Shown: one piece after another, positions 10,935 to 21,548 of the stretch
Layout of the letters: each line of letters starts with the position of its first letter
How positions within the stretch are numbered: the first letter of the stretch is position 1
Assembly (NCBI GenBank): GCA_002205965.3
Contig: NADL03000579.1
Location: 434,001 to 498,000 of the forward strand
Source of the DNA: Kappaphycus alvarezii
Lineage: Eukaryota; Rhodophyta; Florideophyceae; Gigartinales; Solieriaceae
DNA length: 64,000 nucleotides
Direction: 5' to 3'
Notes under the pieces: model-generated
Database searches by the model: none
What the model saw: only the letters and a program-made list of their open reading frames with translations
What the model was told of the DNA's origin: nothing
Made by a program: the position numbers and the translations under genes

Positions 10935-11185
10935 TAATCGGACTCCAGCCGCTTCATCACTTTAGTAACTTCACTGCCGCCCGTCGAGGTAGGCATCCTC
11001 TGTCTGAATTCCGGAAGCTTGAGACACATTTCTCGGCATTGTTCACCAGTACTCAGTAGTCATGCCGAATCACCGAAAACAGCGCACATGCTCTACCACC
11101 GGACCTCCAAACGGAGCCCTTGTCAGATCCCCACCACAATCCATGAAATAAAAGGTTTCTTTATTCTCTCATTTCTTGATTGCTT
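10935..11185 (+). repeat. Dispersed repeat shared with 33235-33480
   Basis: About 250 bp sharing TTCCGGAAGCTTRAGACA, AATCACCGAAAACAG and a terminal CATGAAATAAAA with the copy at 33.2 kb. The AATAAA followed by a T-rich end looks like a transcript 3' end, so it may be the tail of a retroelement. No coding capacity seen. Confidence 0.65.
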
Positions 11186-11758
11186 CCAACACGCGACTGG
11201 GCCTCGACATTGTCAGAATAAATTTATTTCTCTGCCGTATAAAACGAGAGATCGAATCCTCTCCTGGGTTGCATCTAGTTATAAGGCTACTGCACTGAAT
11301 CATCGAGATTCAACGCGCATTACTCCCCCTCTTAGATTACGATATCCTAGAGCATAACTATATTTCAAACAATACGTATGTAAAGGACACTCGAGTCCCC
11401 TCCGTCAGACCGGAGAGATCACGAATTACGAATTTATCCCTTCCTCAAATTTTCACAGAAATGTACATTACGGATCCCAGATTCTTTTTCATCGTCCTAT
11501 CCAGACTTCCTTGTTGCCTGATTCTGCCTCCCCGCACGGTTTCCATGTTTCCGTTACCAAACCACATCCCTCCTTCCACAATCGTGCTGCATCTTCATCT
11601 AACCATCTTCAAAACAGGGGGGGATTTAGGATGCTTTACTAACTAGAAATGTAGGACGGCTATCTCCCGAGACGGGCGGGAAGATCCGTGCATCGGAGAG
11701 TCTGAAAAGGAGACAGTGCCAGGCCGGACTATCTCACGAAGCTGGTGTAAGAACAGCC
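11186..11758. other. No feature recognised
   Basis: No supportable gene. Bases 11640-11758 may be the 3' flank of the decayed LINE fragment to the right. Confidence 0.4.
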
Positions 11759-11965
11759 CTACGACATGGTGTTTTGGACGAAACCGTCGCTGCAGCGTGT
11801 CGTCGCCTAACGGCGGATCGCACCTGCCCAAAGGCCTCCATGGTACGCTCGGCGACGTGCCTGGCCACGTCTGTCAGCTCCGCGGATGCCTCGTATTGGC
11901 ACCCCCAAGAGTGGATATTAGCACTGGGATCCGTTGGGACCTGGTCGCCATTTTGACGCTCTTTG
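11759..11965 (-). pseudogene. Decayed RLE-type LINE C-terminus
   Basis: On minus, PVLISTLGG is followed in a shifted frame by ELTDVARHVAERTMEAFGQV and RRHAAATVSS. This matches the C-terminal tail seen in families C, D and F (ISTxGGW ... DVAR-V--RAM--YG-VR ... RHAA). A frameshift and the loss of the Trp after GG show decay. Only this end is present, as expected of a 5'-truncated copy. Confidence 0.7.
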
Positions 11966-12791
11966 CGCCCGTTGCGGCATGCAGCTCCAACTCATGTTTG
12001 TTCATGTTTACGGTTGAATTGGTTCGAATTTCGAAAAGGGTGTCCAGCAAGTGGCGAATTTCATCGCTGCAAAGAATGGCACCTCCTCCAGCATCTGAGA
12101 AAGCAAAGCTGCTCGCCACCCACCCGGATCTGCCTTGTCGTTCAATACGTCGCTGTGTCCGTTAGTCGCCATCGCATTCATCAGGGGCTCTGGTAAAAGG
12201 CAAGCTCGCCGCAGTTTTGCAACCTCAAGAAGAGATGCACACTGATTTGTACCAATTGCCTTTTTGTCGCGACCTTGAAATGGTGCCGCCATGCAAATCC
12301 TTGACATTAGCATTGCCACTGTAAGAATCCTCGGCAATGGCCAAATTATCAAATATGCATTGCAGAATCCGTAACCCATATACTGCCCCACCCTTTACGT
12401 AACACTCATTACTGTTTGACATTCATGAGAATATCCATTGATGGAAAGAGTCGCAAGAGGTTTTCTCTCGTAAGAGGTTTTCTTTCGTGTTAGGCTGAAA
12501 TAGAAAATTGGACACCTTTTGTCCATTCGAGGACACAACTGCGGATGTTTGGACCCTTCTTATCAATTCATCCATTGATGCTTCACAGCGTAGTTTCAGT
12601 GATGGGGAACAAAAGGGTGTTTTGGTTTACTCGAATGGGATAGTATGCTTCATTTTCCTGATGAGAGGAATCGGAGAAGAGGCAAAGGGGCTCATTTACT
12701 GAAGCAGGTACTGCATGCTAGTTGAAACCCAGTCAACTTCTATGCAGCCTGTTTACAGTACAGCGACACTCCGCATTGTCACTAACCTCCA
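11966..12791. other. No feature recognised
   Basis: Several short frames on both strands, no domain and no repeat match found. Confidence 0.4.
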
Positions 12792-13049
12792 ATGCATCTT
12801 GTTTGCTTGCTGGTATCCCCTTCACTTGCTGGTAGAGTGAAGCGCCATCAACCTCTGCCACAACCTTTCACCTACGTCCCCTCGCCTTACGATGGTTCCT
12901 ACGCTGGTTCCCACATCATGCAGTCCCTACGACAACGCCCCCACAGAACTGCTACCAGGACCATGGAACTCCTCCGCAACAACGCCATCACCGATAACCA
13001 ACTTGAACGACTACGAGACGCCATATTTGCACTATTTACTCATCGCTAG
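12792..13049 (+). CDS. Small hypothetical protein, repeated downstream
   Basis: An ATG-started 85-codon frame ending TAG. It is Pro/Arg-rich early, with C-terminal TMELLRNNAITDNQLERLRD. A diverged second copy lies 400 bp downstream (13300-13510) and still encodes TMELLRNNPLTDRQLL before a stop. Preservation of this C-terminal helix-like segment in both suggests it was once coding. No family recognised. It could be a fragment of a transposon protein. Confidence 0.4.
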   Translation: MHLVCLLVSPSLAGRVKRHQPLPQPFTYVPSPYDGSYAGSHIMQSLRQRPHRTATRTMELLRNNAITDNQLERLRDAIFALFTHR

Positions 13050-13239
13050 CTAGCGGCCATTTCATTGCATCTCTCTCCTGTCGCTAGCCCCAAACGGCGG
13101 CTCTGATACACACCAAAGTCCAACCGAACAAGATTCTCCGAATGCATTACAGTATATCTCTTGCAAGATTACCCTGACAACATAGCCTACTAGGCGGCTT
13201 TTATTGGTCAGGAGTTTTTTAAAACTCCTCATGCTCACC

Positions 13240-13515
13240 ACACCTTCTGTACAAGCTCACCACCTCTATCCGCGACACGAGTTGCATACAGTATTACCCA
13301 TCTTTCCTCACCTCCACAATTCCATGGGGGCACCTGCGTCGCCTCGCACTTTGCTGGTTCTTGCACTGGTTCCGACATCACCCAGTGTCTACGAGTATGA
13401 CCCATGCAGTTGCTATCCCGACCATGGAACTCCTCCGGAACAACCCCCTTACCGACAGACAGCTCCTATAGTTACGGGACGCTATCATTGTACTATATTC
13501 TCATTGCTAACGGCT
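13240..13515 (+). pseudogene. Diverged second copy of the 12792-13049 unit
   Basis: Shares the ACCATGGAACTCCTCCGSAACAA stretch and the following codons with the upstream copy but contains a frameshift and an early TAG after RQLL. Confidence 0.45.
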
Positions 13516-13629
13516 ACTGCCGTGGATCTCCCCACCGCCTGCATCTTGATTGGCCCGTATGAGGCACATTCAATTTCGCCGAACAAGGTTCATTACTTTT
13601 CTGCGTTACAGTATTCACTTCTGAGATAC

Positions 13630-13898
13630 CCTCCTCTTCCGCGCCGGGATTGATATCTATGGCGCCTTGGGCGATGATCAAAGGTTTTTTCCGCGCCTTT
13701 CATCCTTCGCTGCTTCCCTTCGCGGTTCCTCCTCTCGACAGGAGCTCCGCGACTTGGTTATCCATTTTGCGATTAGTCTCCAAGAGATGCAGGCGCCGCA
13801 AGTTTCCTCCCACCGCCCGCATTCGTAGTTAACTTCTGAATACCCTCCGTACGCTTCTGTGCCACACCGTGTAACTCGCAAAGATTTACCACCAATCT
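13630..13898 (+). pseudogene. Family B LINE 3' fragment (endonuclease C-terminus and tail)
   Basis: Begins at GGGATTGATATCTATGGCGC, equivalent to about 5210 in the main B copy, and runs through the same stop region into the AAAGATTTACCACC tail. 5'-truncated insertion. Confidence 0.8.
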
Positions 13899-13947
13899 AA
13901 GATATCCCTGACAACATAGCCCAAAGTCGGCTTCTAGTTAAGAGTCA

Positions 13948-14010
13948 AAAAGGGGCATTTGTGGGTTATTTTAATTTATGGAAGAAGTGGTCGGTTGTAT
14001 CCACGCCACT
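13948..14010 (-). repeat. Family F LINE 3' tail, inverted
   Basis: On minus it reads CGACCACTTCTTCCATAAAT then TTAAAATAACCC and ends in CCCC, matching the tails of the insertions at 14449-14610 and 20818-21096. Confidence 0.6.
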
Positions 14011-14856
14011 AGTGCGTCGGCATCGCGCTATTCCCTGGATCTACTCGCTGTCCGGTCTGCTCCCGGCGCTCGGCCGACATCGCACCCGTCCTAGATCCAA
14101 GTGGTCAACACGCGTTGACCTGCAAATACGAAGACGAATGACTCGTCGCCATCAAATCCTCCGCAACGTTCTTGCCCGCTTCTGTAAGGAAGTTGGGATT
14201 GTCGACCTCGTCGAGCATCCGCTCCTCTACCAGGTTCCCAATTCGTCTGGGCATTCGAGTCCCCCGCATTACGAATGGCCATTTACATACCCGCTGCATA
14301 CGGGCTTCACAGTACCGATATCGACGTCGACGTTACTGTTGCCCACCTCTCCGCACGCCGCCACATTTCACCAAATACGGTTACTGCAGGCGCTGCCACA
14401 ACACTCGCATAGCGCGAGAGACATCGTCATTACGGCACTTTCTGCAACACGCGCGGCATGCCTGCTCGCCGGTGTTGAGCCGGCCCTGTAAGCATGGTCA
14501 TTTACTGTAGTTTACCCATCAGCGAGGACTTATCCCGCATAACGTATTAGCCTCGTGGATATAACCGACCACATCTTCCCTGCATTAAAAATAACCCAAA
14601 CATTCCCCCCTTACTGCAACCAAAACGATATCCTCCACTCCCGCGTCGGGATTGATATCTATGGCGCCTTGGGCGACGACGGCAAAGGTTTTTTTCCGCC
14701 GCCTTGCTTCCTTCGCTGCTTCCCGTAGCGATTCCTCTACTCAACAGGAGCTCCGCGACTTTGTTACCCGTTTCGCGTTTAGTCTCCAAATAATGCAGGC
14801 GCGACAGGTTCCTACCCGCCACCCACATCCGAAGTTAATTTATGAATACCCTCTGT
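14011..14856 (+). pseudogene. Family B LINE fragment, endonuclease domain, interrupted
   Basis: Corresponds to 4746-5410 of the main B copy: CPVC knuckle region, RRHQILRNVLAR and the endonuclease core. One reading-frame break lies near the knuckle. A 162-bp family F fragment interrupts it at 14449-14610. The 3' tail stops at the AT-rich foldback repeat beginning at 14857. Confidence 0.8.
14449..14610 (+). mobile_element. 5'-truncated family F LINE insertion with target-site duplication
   Basis: Foreign 162 bp inside a family B copy. CTGCAAC at 14442-14448 is repeated at 14614-14620; the match extends to about 11 bp with one mismatch. The insert is nearly identical to 20818-20975 in the reverse direction and ends TTAAAAATAACCCAAACATTCCCCCC, so this family ends in a C run instead of poly(A). 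Confidence 0.85.
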
Positions 14857-15690
14857 GAAAATTGACCAAATATTTAAACCTCTATCCCGGTGTCCTATAG
14901 TGATGCTGAATTGCGGAACAATATTTTTATTGAGGCCCAAAATTTATATTTATTGTGAATCATCAAGGAATAATTTTATCAATTTTCACTGACCCTATTT
15001 TATGCTGAATTCAGTGTGAAATAATTTTTATGTCTACAGTCGGGTTTCTATATTATACAGGCTATAAGTATTGCATTTATGCTACCAACAAATTATTATC
15101 TGGATGCAAAATAATTGGGGTAGGTAGATCCAAAAAAATAAATAGTTCAAACTTGAATAAATAAATAAATGCTGCAATTCGACTTAAAATTAGTAATGAA
15201 TGGAAAACCAAACTTAATTATTTTAAGAACACAATTTACTAGGGAGAAAGTTACCCGGGGTCGGGGTCACTTACTCGAAGAGGACAGTTCTGATTATGTA
15301 CGTACTGTCAAGCAGTACCCAGGGGTACATTACATTACTGGTCCTATCAGATCACTGTAATCTAGCGGTCAACTATCTGGCAATGATAGCTGATCAAAGG
15401 GAATATTTCGATGGCCCGAGGATACAAAATGTTTTTCTAACCTAGAACTAATTATACCTTTCACCAGAATGAACCTGCTACGAAGGTCATGTAAGCCGTC
15501 CAATAATTTTGGTAGACATTATTCAGGTTCAGCAATAATTGTTGCAGTATTTTCCACATAAGCGATCATCCAGATAATAATTTGTTGGCAGCATAAAAGC
15601 AATATTAATAGCCAGTATAACATAAAAAAAGCAACTGTAGGACACTAAAATTATTTCACTCTGAATTCAGCATAAAAAAGGGGGGGAATT
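14857..15690. repeat. AT-rich foldback (MITE-like) repeat, arms about 115 bp
   Basis: Bases about 14990-15107 are an imperfect inverted copy of about 15568-15685 (TTATGCTGAATTCAGTGTGAAATAATTTT against AAAATTATTTCACTCTGAATTCAGCATAA). The outer left part (TGTGAAAATTGACC) matches the end of the copy at 24142-24722. The locus is a rearrangement of two partial copies in opposite orientation. No transposase frame seen. Confidence 0.7.
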
Positions 15691-15799
15691 GGGTGAAGTG
15701 GGTTTACTTGAATGGGTTGGTATACGTATTTTCCTGCTAAGAGCAGTCTCACACTAGGACTACTGTAAGTAGGGTAACCACTTACTGTACATACCCTCG

Positions 15800-15848
15800 G
15801 AACGGAGGTTCTCTGGAATACACTGTATACACAATTTCAAGTTGCGGC
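15800..15848 (-). repeat. Family D LINE 3' tail
   Basis: TTCTCTGGAATACACTGTATACACAATTTCAAGTTG (split by one small insertion) is shared with 21481-21548. It sets the left boundary of the family D copy. Confidence 0.7.
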
Positions 15849-16780
15849 CTAAGTGTCGCTCAAAACTCCTTCCAACAAACAACTGGCGTTATTCTGGACG
15901 AGTCTCGCCGCGTGACGAGCGAACAATGTTCGCTGCGCATCAGCAATCGGAATGGCTGCCCGTGCGGCAATACCAGTCGCAACCCGGTTGGCGAAGTCCC
16001 GAGCGGAAGGGTGCCAGCCCCCCAACGTGGAGAGTGGAAGCGCAATGAAGCGATGCCCAGGACCCTTGGAACGTATTAACTCGGCAAAGCGAGTGTCCTT
16101 GCCCAGGCGAGCATGGTTAAGGGGCTTGAGTGGGCATCGCGCCAGGGAGGGAAGGCGGGCGGGGGTCAGGGGATGGATAACGGTTACGTCATAATAGTCC
16201 GTGCCCCCGTTCTCTCCAAGCGCCTTGATGTCCGGGCGAACTGCATGGCCGGGTTGTGGCGGCTCGAGGACAGGGTGTCGGGCAGCTTTGGAGAGATCTG
16301 CAGCAAACAAACGTGTCTGGAGTCATGCCGCCACCCGCGTGTGGATCCATAGGCACAGCACAGCGCGTGGTCACCATACTGATCCATGAGGGTCGTGCAT
16401 ACCCCTTTGTGGCATTTCGAAGCTGGAGGAAACAGTGGCACCCTGCAATAGAACTGCAACCACGTCTTGTAATTGCGGTCCGGGATGTAGGTACCCAACC
16501 CCGGAGCCGGTTGGCATGACAGCCAGTCCTTGCAACCCTCCACTGACAACGAGGCTCGGAATGCAACAGTCCTCTCATCTCCCTTCGGCATGTCATCAAA
16601 GGCCTTTTCCTCAACTGGGCGGACGAGTTGCCCCTGCCCAAACCTCTGCACTGAGTCGATAGCCGTGAAACGGACCACATTCTCGGGTGCCACTTGAGTC
16701 TTCCAGTCGTCGTGCGCCCGAACTGCGGATTTGTATGAATGAAGAGCAGTGTTCGGTAGCACAGCCAGAAGGGTGAGCAA
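15849..16780 (-). pseudogene. Family D LINE: zinc knuckle and restriction-like endonuclease
   Basis: C-terminal third of the family D protein, in two overlapping frames (16184-16780, then 15849-16310). The first carries the R2-type knuckle C..C with MDQYGDHALCC. The second carries the endonuclease core (A)VRPDIKALG...YYDVTVIHPL, then the conserved tail LSTLGGWHPSAR and ARHAARLVQNN. A one-base shift near 16300 separates them. The endonuclease would nick target DNA to prime reverse transcription. A near-identical C-terminus at 22148-22640 shows recent activity. Confidence 0.8.
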
Positions 16781-17990
16781 AGGGCACGCGTGAGGGACAC
16801 GGAGGAAAGGAACGCAGCCGCCGCACTGAGCTTCGCAGAGCGAAGCCCAATGCCAAAAGTTGGCTTGAGGGGGCCGAAGGGCGCCACAGGGAGTTGCAAT
16901 TCCCGAAAAGTATTGCTGTCCAGAACCCCGCCCATCAACTCCCGCAGTGTAGCCTCAACAGCGGAATCGAATTCCCCAGCCCCTTTAGCAGTAGAATGAG
17001 GGGGAACTACACGTAGGAGGTAGTTAATGCGACATACGCCGAAGCAGGTCCGTAGTAGATGGAGAGCTACTTGAGTATCCTCCAGGGTTACCAAAGCGCT
17101 GAGGAGAGGCTTCAGCGAAGCGACATGCTTTGAGAACTCCCGCTCCACGAATAGGTCCGATCCGATTGGGGCGCGGAGCACTTGTGTCCCTTCACTATAG
17201 TCCTGCCGAAGGTCGGCTGGGAAGGACTGCTGAACAGACGGGGGGGAGCGGTTGGCCACCAGACGGCACACTTATCCATGCGGAGGTGCAAACCCAAAGC
17301 GCGCACCTCCACGGAAGAGAGGAACTCTAGTGCCGTTCGAATGGCTTCGTGGGTGCCCACTATGTACCCATCGTCCAAGTACCACAGCTGCAGGAGTGCA
17401 GAAGGCCTGCCTGTGGCGTCGCCCACATTTTCCAGGCGGGTTTTCAGTTCCCGCGTCACTTTTTGCAGCACAAGGGAGAATAAAAGTGGACCCAGGGGAT
17501 CCCCTTGCTGCACGCCTACCACGCTCCGGAGCATATCATCCCCACACCACAGATGACCCGGGTTTACCGCGTACGTGTAATTGACCCAAGGTAAGAGCTC
17601 TGGGAACCTCTGCTCGACCTCCTTCAAAAACGCACTTCGGCTGACCAGGTTGAATGCGTTTTGAAGGTCAACGGTTAACAGTGCATACTCTGCCGATTCG
17701 CCATGCTCCTCATAAAGTCGCCGTACAGCGTGGACAACTGCCTCAGATCCTCCTGACGTTGCTACTCCCAACTGTAGTGGCCGAAAGTATTGGGAAGCCT
17801 TCTCGGAAATGCGAGTCAGCAAACATCTTCCCACCAGGCGACGTAAGGTCTCGCCCACGGCGATCGGCCTGATTCCGCCGTCTGGTTTTAGGAGTGCCGT
17901 AAGCGGCGCACCTGCGATCCATGCCGATATAGCCGCAGGGGCCTTCCCGTTGGCTAGCAAGTTGACCACACTAGTTAGAGCAGCTAGCAA
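16770..17990 (-). pseudogene. Family D LINE: reverse transcriptase core and thumb
   Basis: Frame 17112-17990 carries GGIRPIAVGETLRRLVGR, DLQNAFNLVSRSAF, GVQQGDPLGPLLFSL and the catalytic box YLDDGYIVG, with Leu instead of the Ala found in families A and B. After DKCAVWWPTAPP the frame shifts near 17240 and continues as LRAPIGSDLFVEREFSKHV to FRELQLPVAPFGPLKP (to about 16770). Both catalytic Asp are present, so apart from the shifts the domain looks functional. Confidence 0.85.
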
Positions 17991-19338
17991 GCTTCGTCCA
18001 CCATTGACAACTGGTGGGACCTGTAAAAGCTCAACAAGGTGGTTTGGGCGGAGTCCGGATCCCCTGCGGCGCTACCCCTTGGAAAGCCCCGAACGCACCG
18101 GAGAACAAGTTCTGGCGTTAAGTGGGGGCAAGCCGGCAACGAGTCAGGGGAAGCGGGTTGGTACGACTCCGTAGTCGGAGAGCGCTGTGGGTGTTTCTCC
18201 CGAAGAATGGAAACCACCTCTGCGGAGGGGCATGCGATCCCTGAAGATCCCAGCGCTCGCGCTGCCTTGCCGTAAGCGCCCTCCTTTGCAAGCCTCAGGG
18301 CGCGCCGTTTGTTGATCTCCGCTTGTTCCTCTTCAGTTGCCTTATGCAACGGGCGGGACGTTGCCAAGGCGTTTGCCCTTCGCATCAAAGTTTCATACTG
18401 GCCATCACGCCACAGTTGAATGCGTTCAGCAAAAATACGGGAATTTGATGCTGTGCCCGGAACGAGGGTTGAGAGGGTGGAGGGCTTGGGATTGGCAAGG
18501 ATCGCGGACGGGAATAGGAACAACTTGGTGAATGCCTCCACAGCTTGAGGAGAACCATGTGGTGCGTCCGCGCATTGTCCAAGGACAAGAGCTAGCTCCC
18601 TTGAAATCCGCTGACGTTCACGTCGCGGTATGTGTTGCGCTAGCGGGACGTGAGTAGTGCAGATTGTGTGCAAGGGGGGAAGCGGTTGTCTCCTAGGGCC
18701 GTTCAAGGAGGGAGAGGTGGTGGGCACAGGCGGAGGAGGAGCGGTGGTGGGCACAGGCGGAGGAGGAGCGGTGGTGGGCAAAGGCGGAGGAGGAGTGGCA
18801 TCCGGGATGGGCTGTGGTTGAGTGGATTGGTTGAGGTTGGAGCTGCCACAGGGGGTGTAACCTCGTTCGGTACACGAGATGCAGATGGTGCTCGAGGAGT
18901 GGAGCGAAGCTGCGTGGGTAAGAGCGGAGTGTACCGGGGAGGGGTTGAGAACCTGTCGCCGCACTCCGGGCATGGCCGATATGTATAGGAATGAAGGCCA
19001 TTTTGGAGCTTACGCCCAACCGTTGAGCTCATGTAACGTTTGTGCGCATAACAGTACCAGTATCCATAAGACGATAAGCAGGCCTGCAGGCTTGGAACCT
19101 GCGTGCGCTTGGGGTGGTTACTGGTGGAGCTCTTGCCGGGTTTGTGCATTTGGCGGAGATGTGAAACCAACCCATGCACGGTAGTCGCCGTGATGGATGC
19201 ACAACCCAAGGGACAGTGGTGAGGGCGCTGTAGGGGGCGCTCGGACGCCGGAAGAAGTGCTTTGGGGCATAGCCATGTTCGAGGATCACCTGGTCTGTGA
19301 CGGGCCACCGCGTCTGCACTTGTACTGGCAGAGGGCAT
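17984..19338 (-). pseudogene. Family D LINE N-terminal region with C2H2 zinc finger
   Basis: Starts at the ATG at 19336-19338; the frame upstream of it begins TTG. It encodes a C2H2-like finger (HHCPLGC...HGLVSHLRQMH, about 19200-19130) and a second Cys pair CPECG (about 18960), features usual for target binding in RLE-type LINEs. After a frame change near 18900, a proline-rich 9-residue repeat (PPPPVPTTA type) and a region ending FPRGSAAG follow. A last shift near 18065 leads to the SGLRPNHLVELLQVPP motif just before the RT. Confidence 0.72.
18714..18799. repeat. 27-bp tandem repeat, about 3 copies
   Basis: GGCGGAGGAGGAGCGGTGG plus GTGGGCACA units encode the PPPPVPTTA repeats of the family D N-terminus on minus. 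The last unit differs (GCAAA for GCACA). Confidence 0.9.
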
Positions 19339-19369
19339 TCTTGGTAACAAATTTTCCCTTCCCTGAGGC

Positions 19370-19925
19370 CCTAAAAGCAGTGCACCCTACTAAGCGATTG
19401 GAGTTACTACAATACTGTATGCCAATCCTCGGGACTTCCTGTCCTGTACGGTCGGTATGCACTTCAGACCTCCCTTTCCGATACTGTAATTGTCACCAAG
19501 GCCTCTTGATACCAGGTGGCCACGTGGCGCTAGTGAATGACCAGCAATGCAGGACTGGGAAAAAGTGACCGTTTGAAATTTTGAACTTGCCAACGGAGTT
19601 CAGACCTTGAGCAGTGCGGTTCCTTGACGAGGAAGACCAGGGCGCGTCACTGATCGCGGAAGTTGTGGAGTAGCGGAGGGTTACGGAGGTGCTGAGTAGA
19701 ACTTGTCCAGGAAGAGATCTGAATATCCAAAGAAATCGCTGGAATTGAGGGAGAAGAAGTGAGAAAATGTAAAGGTCGGACAAGTGTGGTCAGAGTTGGG
19801 GAACGGCGTGAAACGGGAAGGGGGCGGCGCCGATCCAGGAGAGGGGCCACCCGGTACGCCGACGCGGGGAGAAGCGTGGCACACCCGTGCGTGGGCGGCG
19901 AGGGGAAGGGGGAATCAATGGGTTG
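19370..19925. repeat. Dispersed repeat shared with 5640-6060
   Basis: Second copy of the unit described at 5640. Its right part (about 19790-19925) is G-rich and has no clear coding frame. Confidence 0.5.
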
Positions 19926-19944
19926 GTTTTCTTTTGAAGCTACT

Positions 19945-20267
19945 GGGTTGGTTTACTGTGAGTAACGGAAAGGTTGGGAGTCTTCTGTACTTGTAATGAA
20001 ACCATTGGCAGGACCTATGTTGCAAGTGCTTGAGCGTGTGTACCAACTAGAAAGTAGCTGGTAGACCGGTTGACAAGCAAGCTGCGTTGGAGGTGACCAT
20101 CAACGCCGCGTGTCGTTGGAGGAGAATTGTCCTCACCCTGGAGTATTGGTCCAGGGCTCGGTTGGCGACCGCTCGGGCTACCTCCGTGATGTGGCGGAAC
20201 GCCTCGGGATGCCACCTCCCGAGTGTGGAGATAGGAACGGACACGAGTCTGTTCCTGCCAGGTAAGC
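19945..20267 (-). pseudogene. Family C LINE C-terminus and 3' tail
   Basis: On minus, VPISTLGRWHPEAFRHITEV ... RALDQYSRV ... LQRHAALMVTSNAACL, stop at 20047, then a 3' tail ending GTTACTCACAGTAAACCAACCC. The same tail ends the insertions at 23174-23417 and 25411-25650. An AT-rich repeat separates it from the upstream part of the element. Confidence 0.8.
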
Positions 20268-20425
20268 TGGCATAAAATAGTGCCGGTGCAAAATAGATAA
20301 AATTATTCCTTGATGATTCACAATAAATATAAATTGTGGGCCTCAATAAAAATATTGCTCCGCAATTCAGCATCACTGTAGCATATCGGGATAGACATTA
20401 AAATATTTGGTCAATTTTCATATTC
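20268..20425. repeat. AT-rich MITE-like repeat, partial copy, inside family C LINE
   Basis: About 155 bp closely matching the reverse complement of 14862-15005 (AAAATAGATAAAATTATTCC ... ATTTGGTCAATTTTCA). It lies between the family C knuckle region and C-terminus; the intervening LINE sequence is missing. Confidence 0.75.
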
Positions 20426-21480
20426 AATGCCAGTCTTAAGGCCCGGAGATAGGGTGCAGTACACCCAATCTTTCGCGCCGGGGAGCCCCATGGAGGCACG
20501 GAAGGCCTGCTGTCTGTTGTCACCCACATCGATCTCTTCCAGCACCCGCTCGTGGATGGCGTCTGATGTTTTGTTTTAGTAGAGGGCACTAAAAGGGAAG
20601 TATCCTGGACTGGGAGCAAGAGAGGGACCAAATCTGGTGCGCCTCCACGATGTCTCGGTGCGTTGCGAGATCCGTAATTGCTGCTGGAAGGAGGGCTGCA
20701 TACAGCCTGTTGGACGCTGCGCTCGAGGCGAGGAAGGCTGTAGCTGCATTTGACTTCGCCGAAGTGAGTCCACTTCCCAGTGATGGCTTCTTGGCGGTGA
20801 TCGGGTGCATAGGCAACGGGGAATTTTTGGGTTATTTTAATGCATGGAAGATGTGGTCGGTTATACCCACGAGGCTAATACGTTATGCGGGATAAGTCCT
20901 CGCCGATCGGTAACACTATAGTAAATGACCTTGCTTACATGGCCGGCTCAATGCCGGCGAGCAGGCATGCCGCCTTTGAGTAAGCACCGCTCTAACCATC
21001 CCATAAGTCTCCATCGCTCGAACGGCCACGTACCGCGCGACATCGGTTAGCACCGCGCACGCGTTTGGGAGCCAGCCTCCGCGGGTGGATATTGGGATAG
21101 GCAACTGAAGTTCTCGAAATATTTCGGGGTCGAGGACGCCCCCAGCCAGTGTGCGTACGCAGTTCTCCATCATTACATCAAATATTGCAGCGCCTTCCGC
21201 ATTGCAAGCTGGTGGCACCACTCGTAACAGGTATCCGAGCTTACAGACCGCGAAACAGTTACGCTAGAGCTGGAACGCGAAATGTGTGTTCTCCAATGCG
21301 ATGATGGTGTCGAGGAACGGCTTGAGGGACTTCACATGGCCTGTGAAATGCTGCTTGGTAAAGCCATTGGTGCCAACTGGAGCGTTCAGCACCACTGTGC
21401 CCTCGCTGTACTCCTGTTCGAGTTCTCTTGGATGGAGGCGTTGCACTGACTCCAGTGGTGGAGTTGGCCACCAGATTCTG
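20426..21480 (-). pseudogene. Family C LINE: thumb/linker region with nested insertion
   Basis: On minus from 21480: WWPTPPLESVQRL, LNAPVGTNGFTKQHF, GYLLRVVPPACNAEG, FRELQLP. A 279-bp insertion (20818-21096) interrupts here. The reading resumes as MHPITAKKPSLGSGLTSAKS (about 20810) and, in another frame, as a segment matching the RASLSVEGCKDW region of family D (about 20500). The RT catalytic core is missing: at 21481 the sequence changes into a family D tail. Confidence 0.78.
20818..21096 (-). mobile_element. 5'-truncated family F LINE insertion with 9-bp target-site duplication
   Basis: ATAGGCAAC at 20809-20817 is exactly repeated at 21097-21105. The insert encodes only the last part of a LINE protein (ISTRGGWLPNACAVLTDVAR ... 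AMETYGMVRAVL) plus a 3' tail ending TTAAAATAACCCAAAAATTCCCC. Removing it restores continuity of the host LINE at the LQLP motif. Clear 5'-truncated retrotransposition product. Confidence 0.9.
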
Positions 21481-21548
21481 TTCTCTGGAATACACACAAT
21501 TTCAAGTTGTGGCCTACTGTAAATGTCCCGCCAAACTCCTTCCAACAA
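21481..21548 (-). repeat. Family D LINE 3' tail fragment
   Basis: TTCTCTGGAATACACACAATTTCAAGTTG matches the tail at 15800-15870. It abuts the truncated family C copy. Confidence 0.75.

Noticed and set aside
12000-12060. tRNA gene suggested by a GGTTCGAAT box (also 41644, 57855)
   Set aside because: No matching acceptor stem or A box at the right distance.
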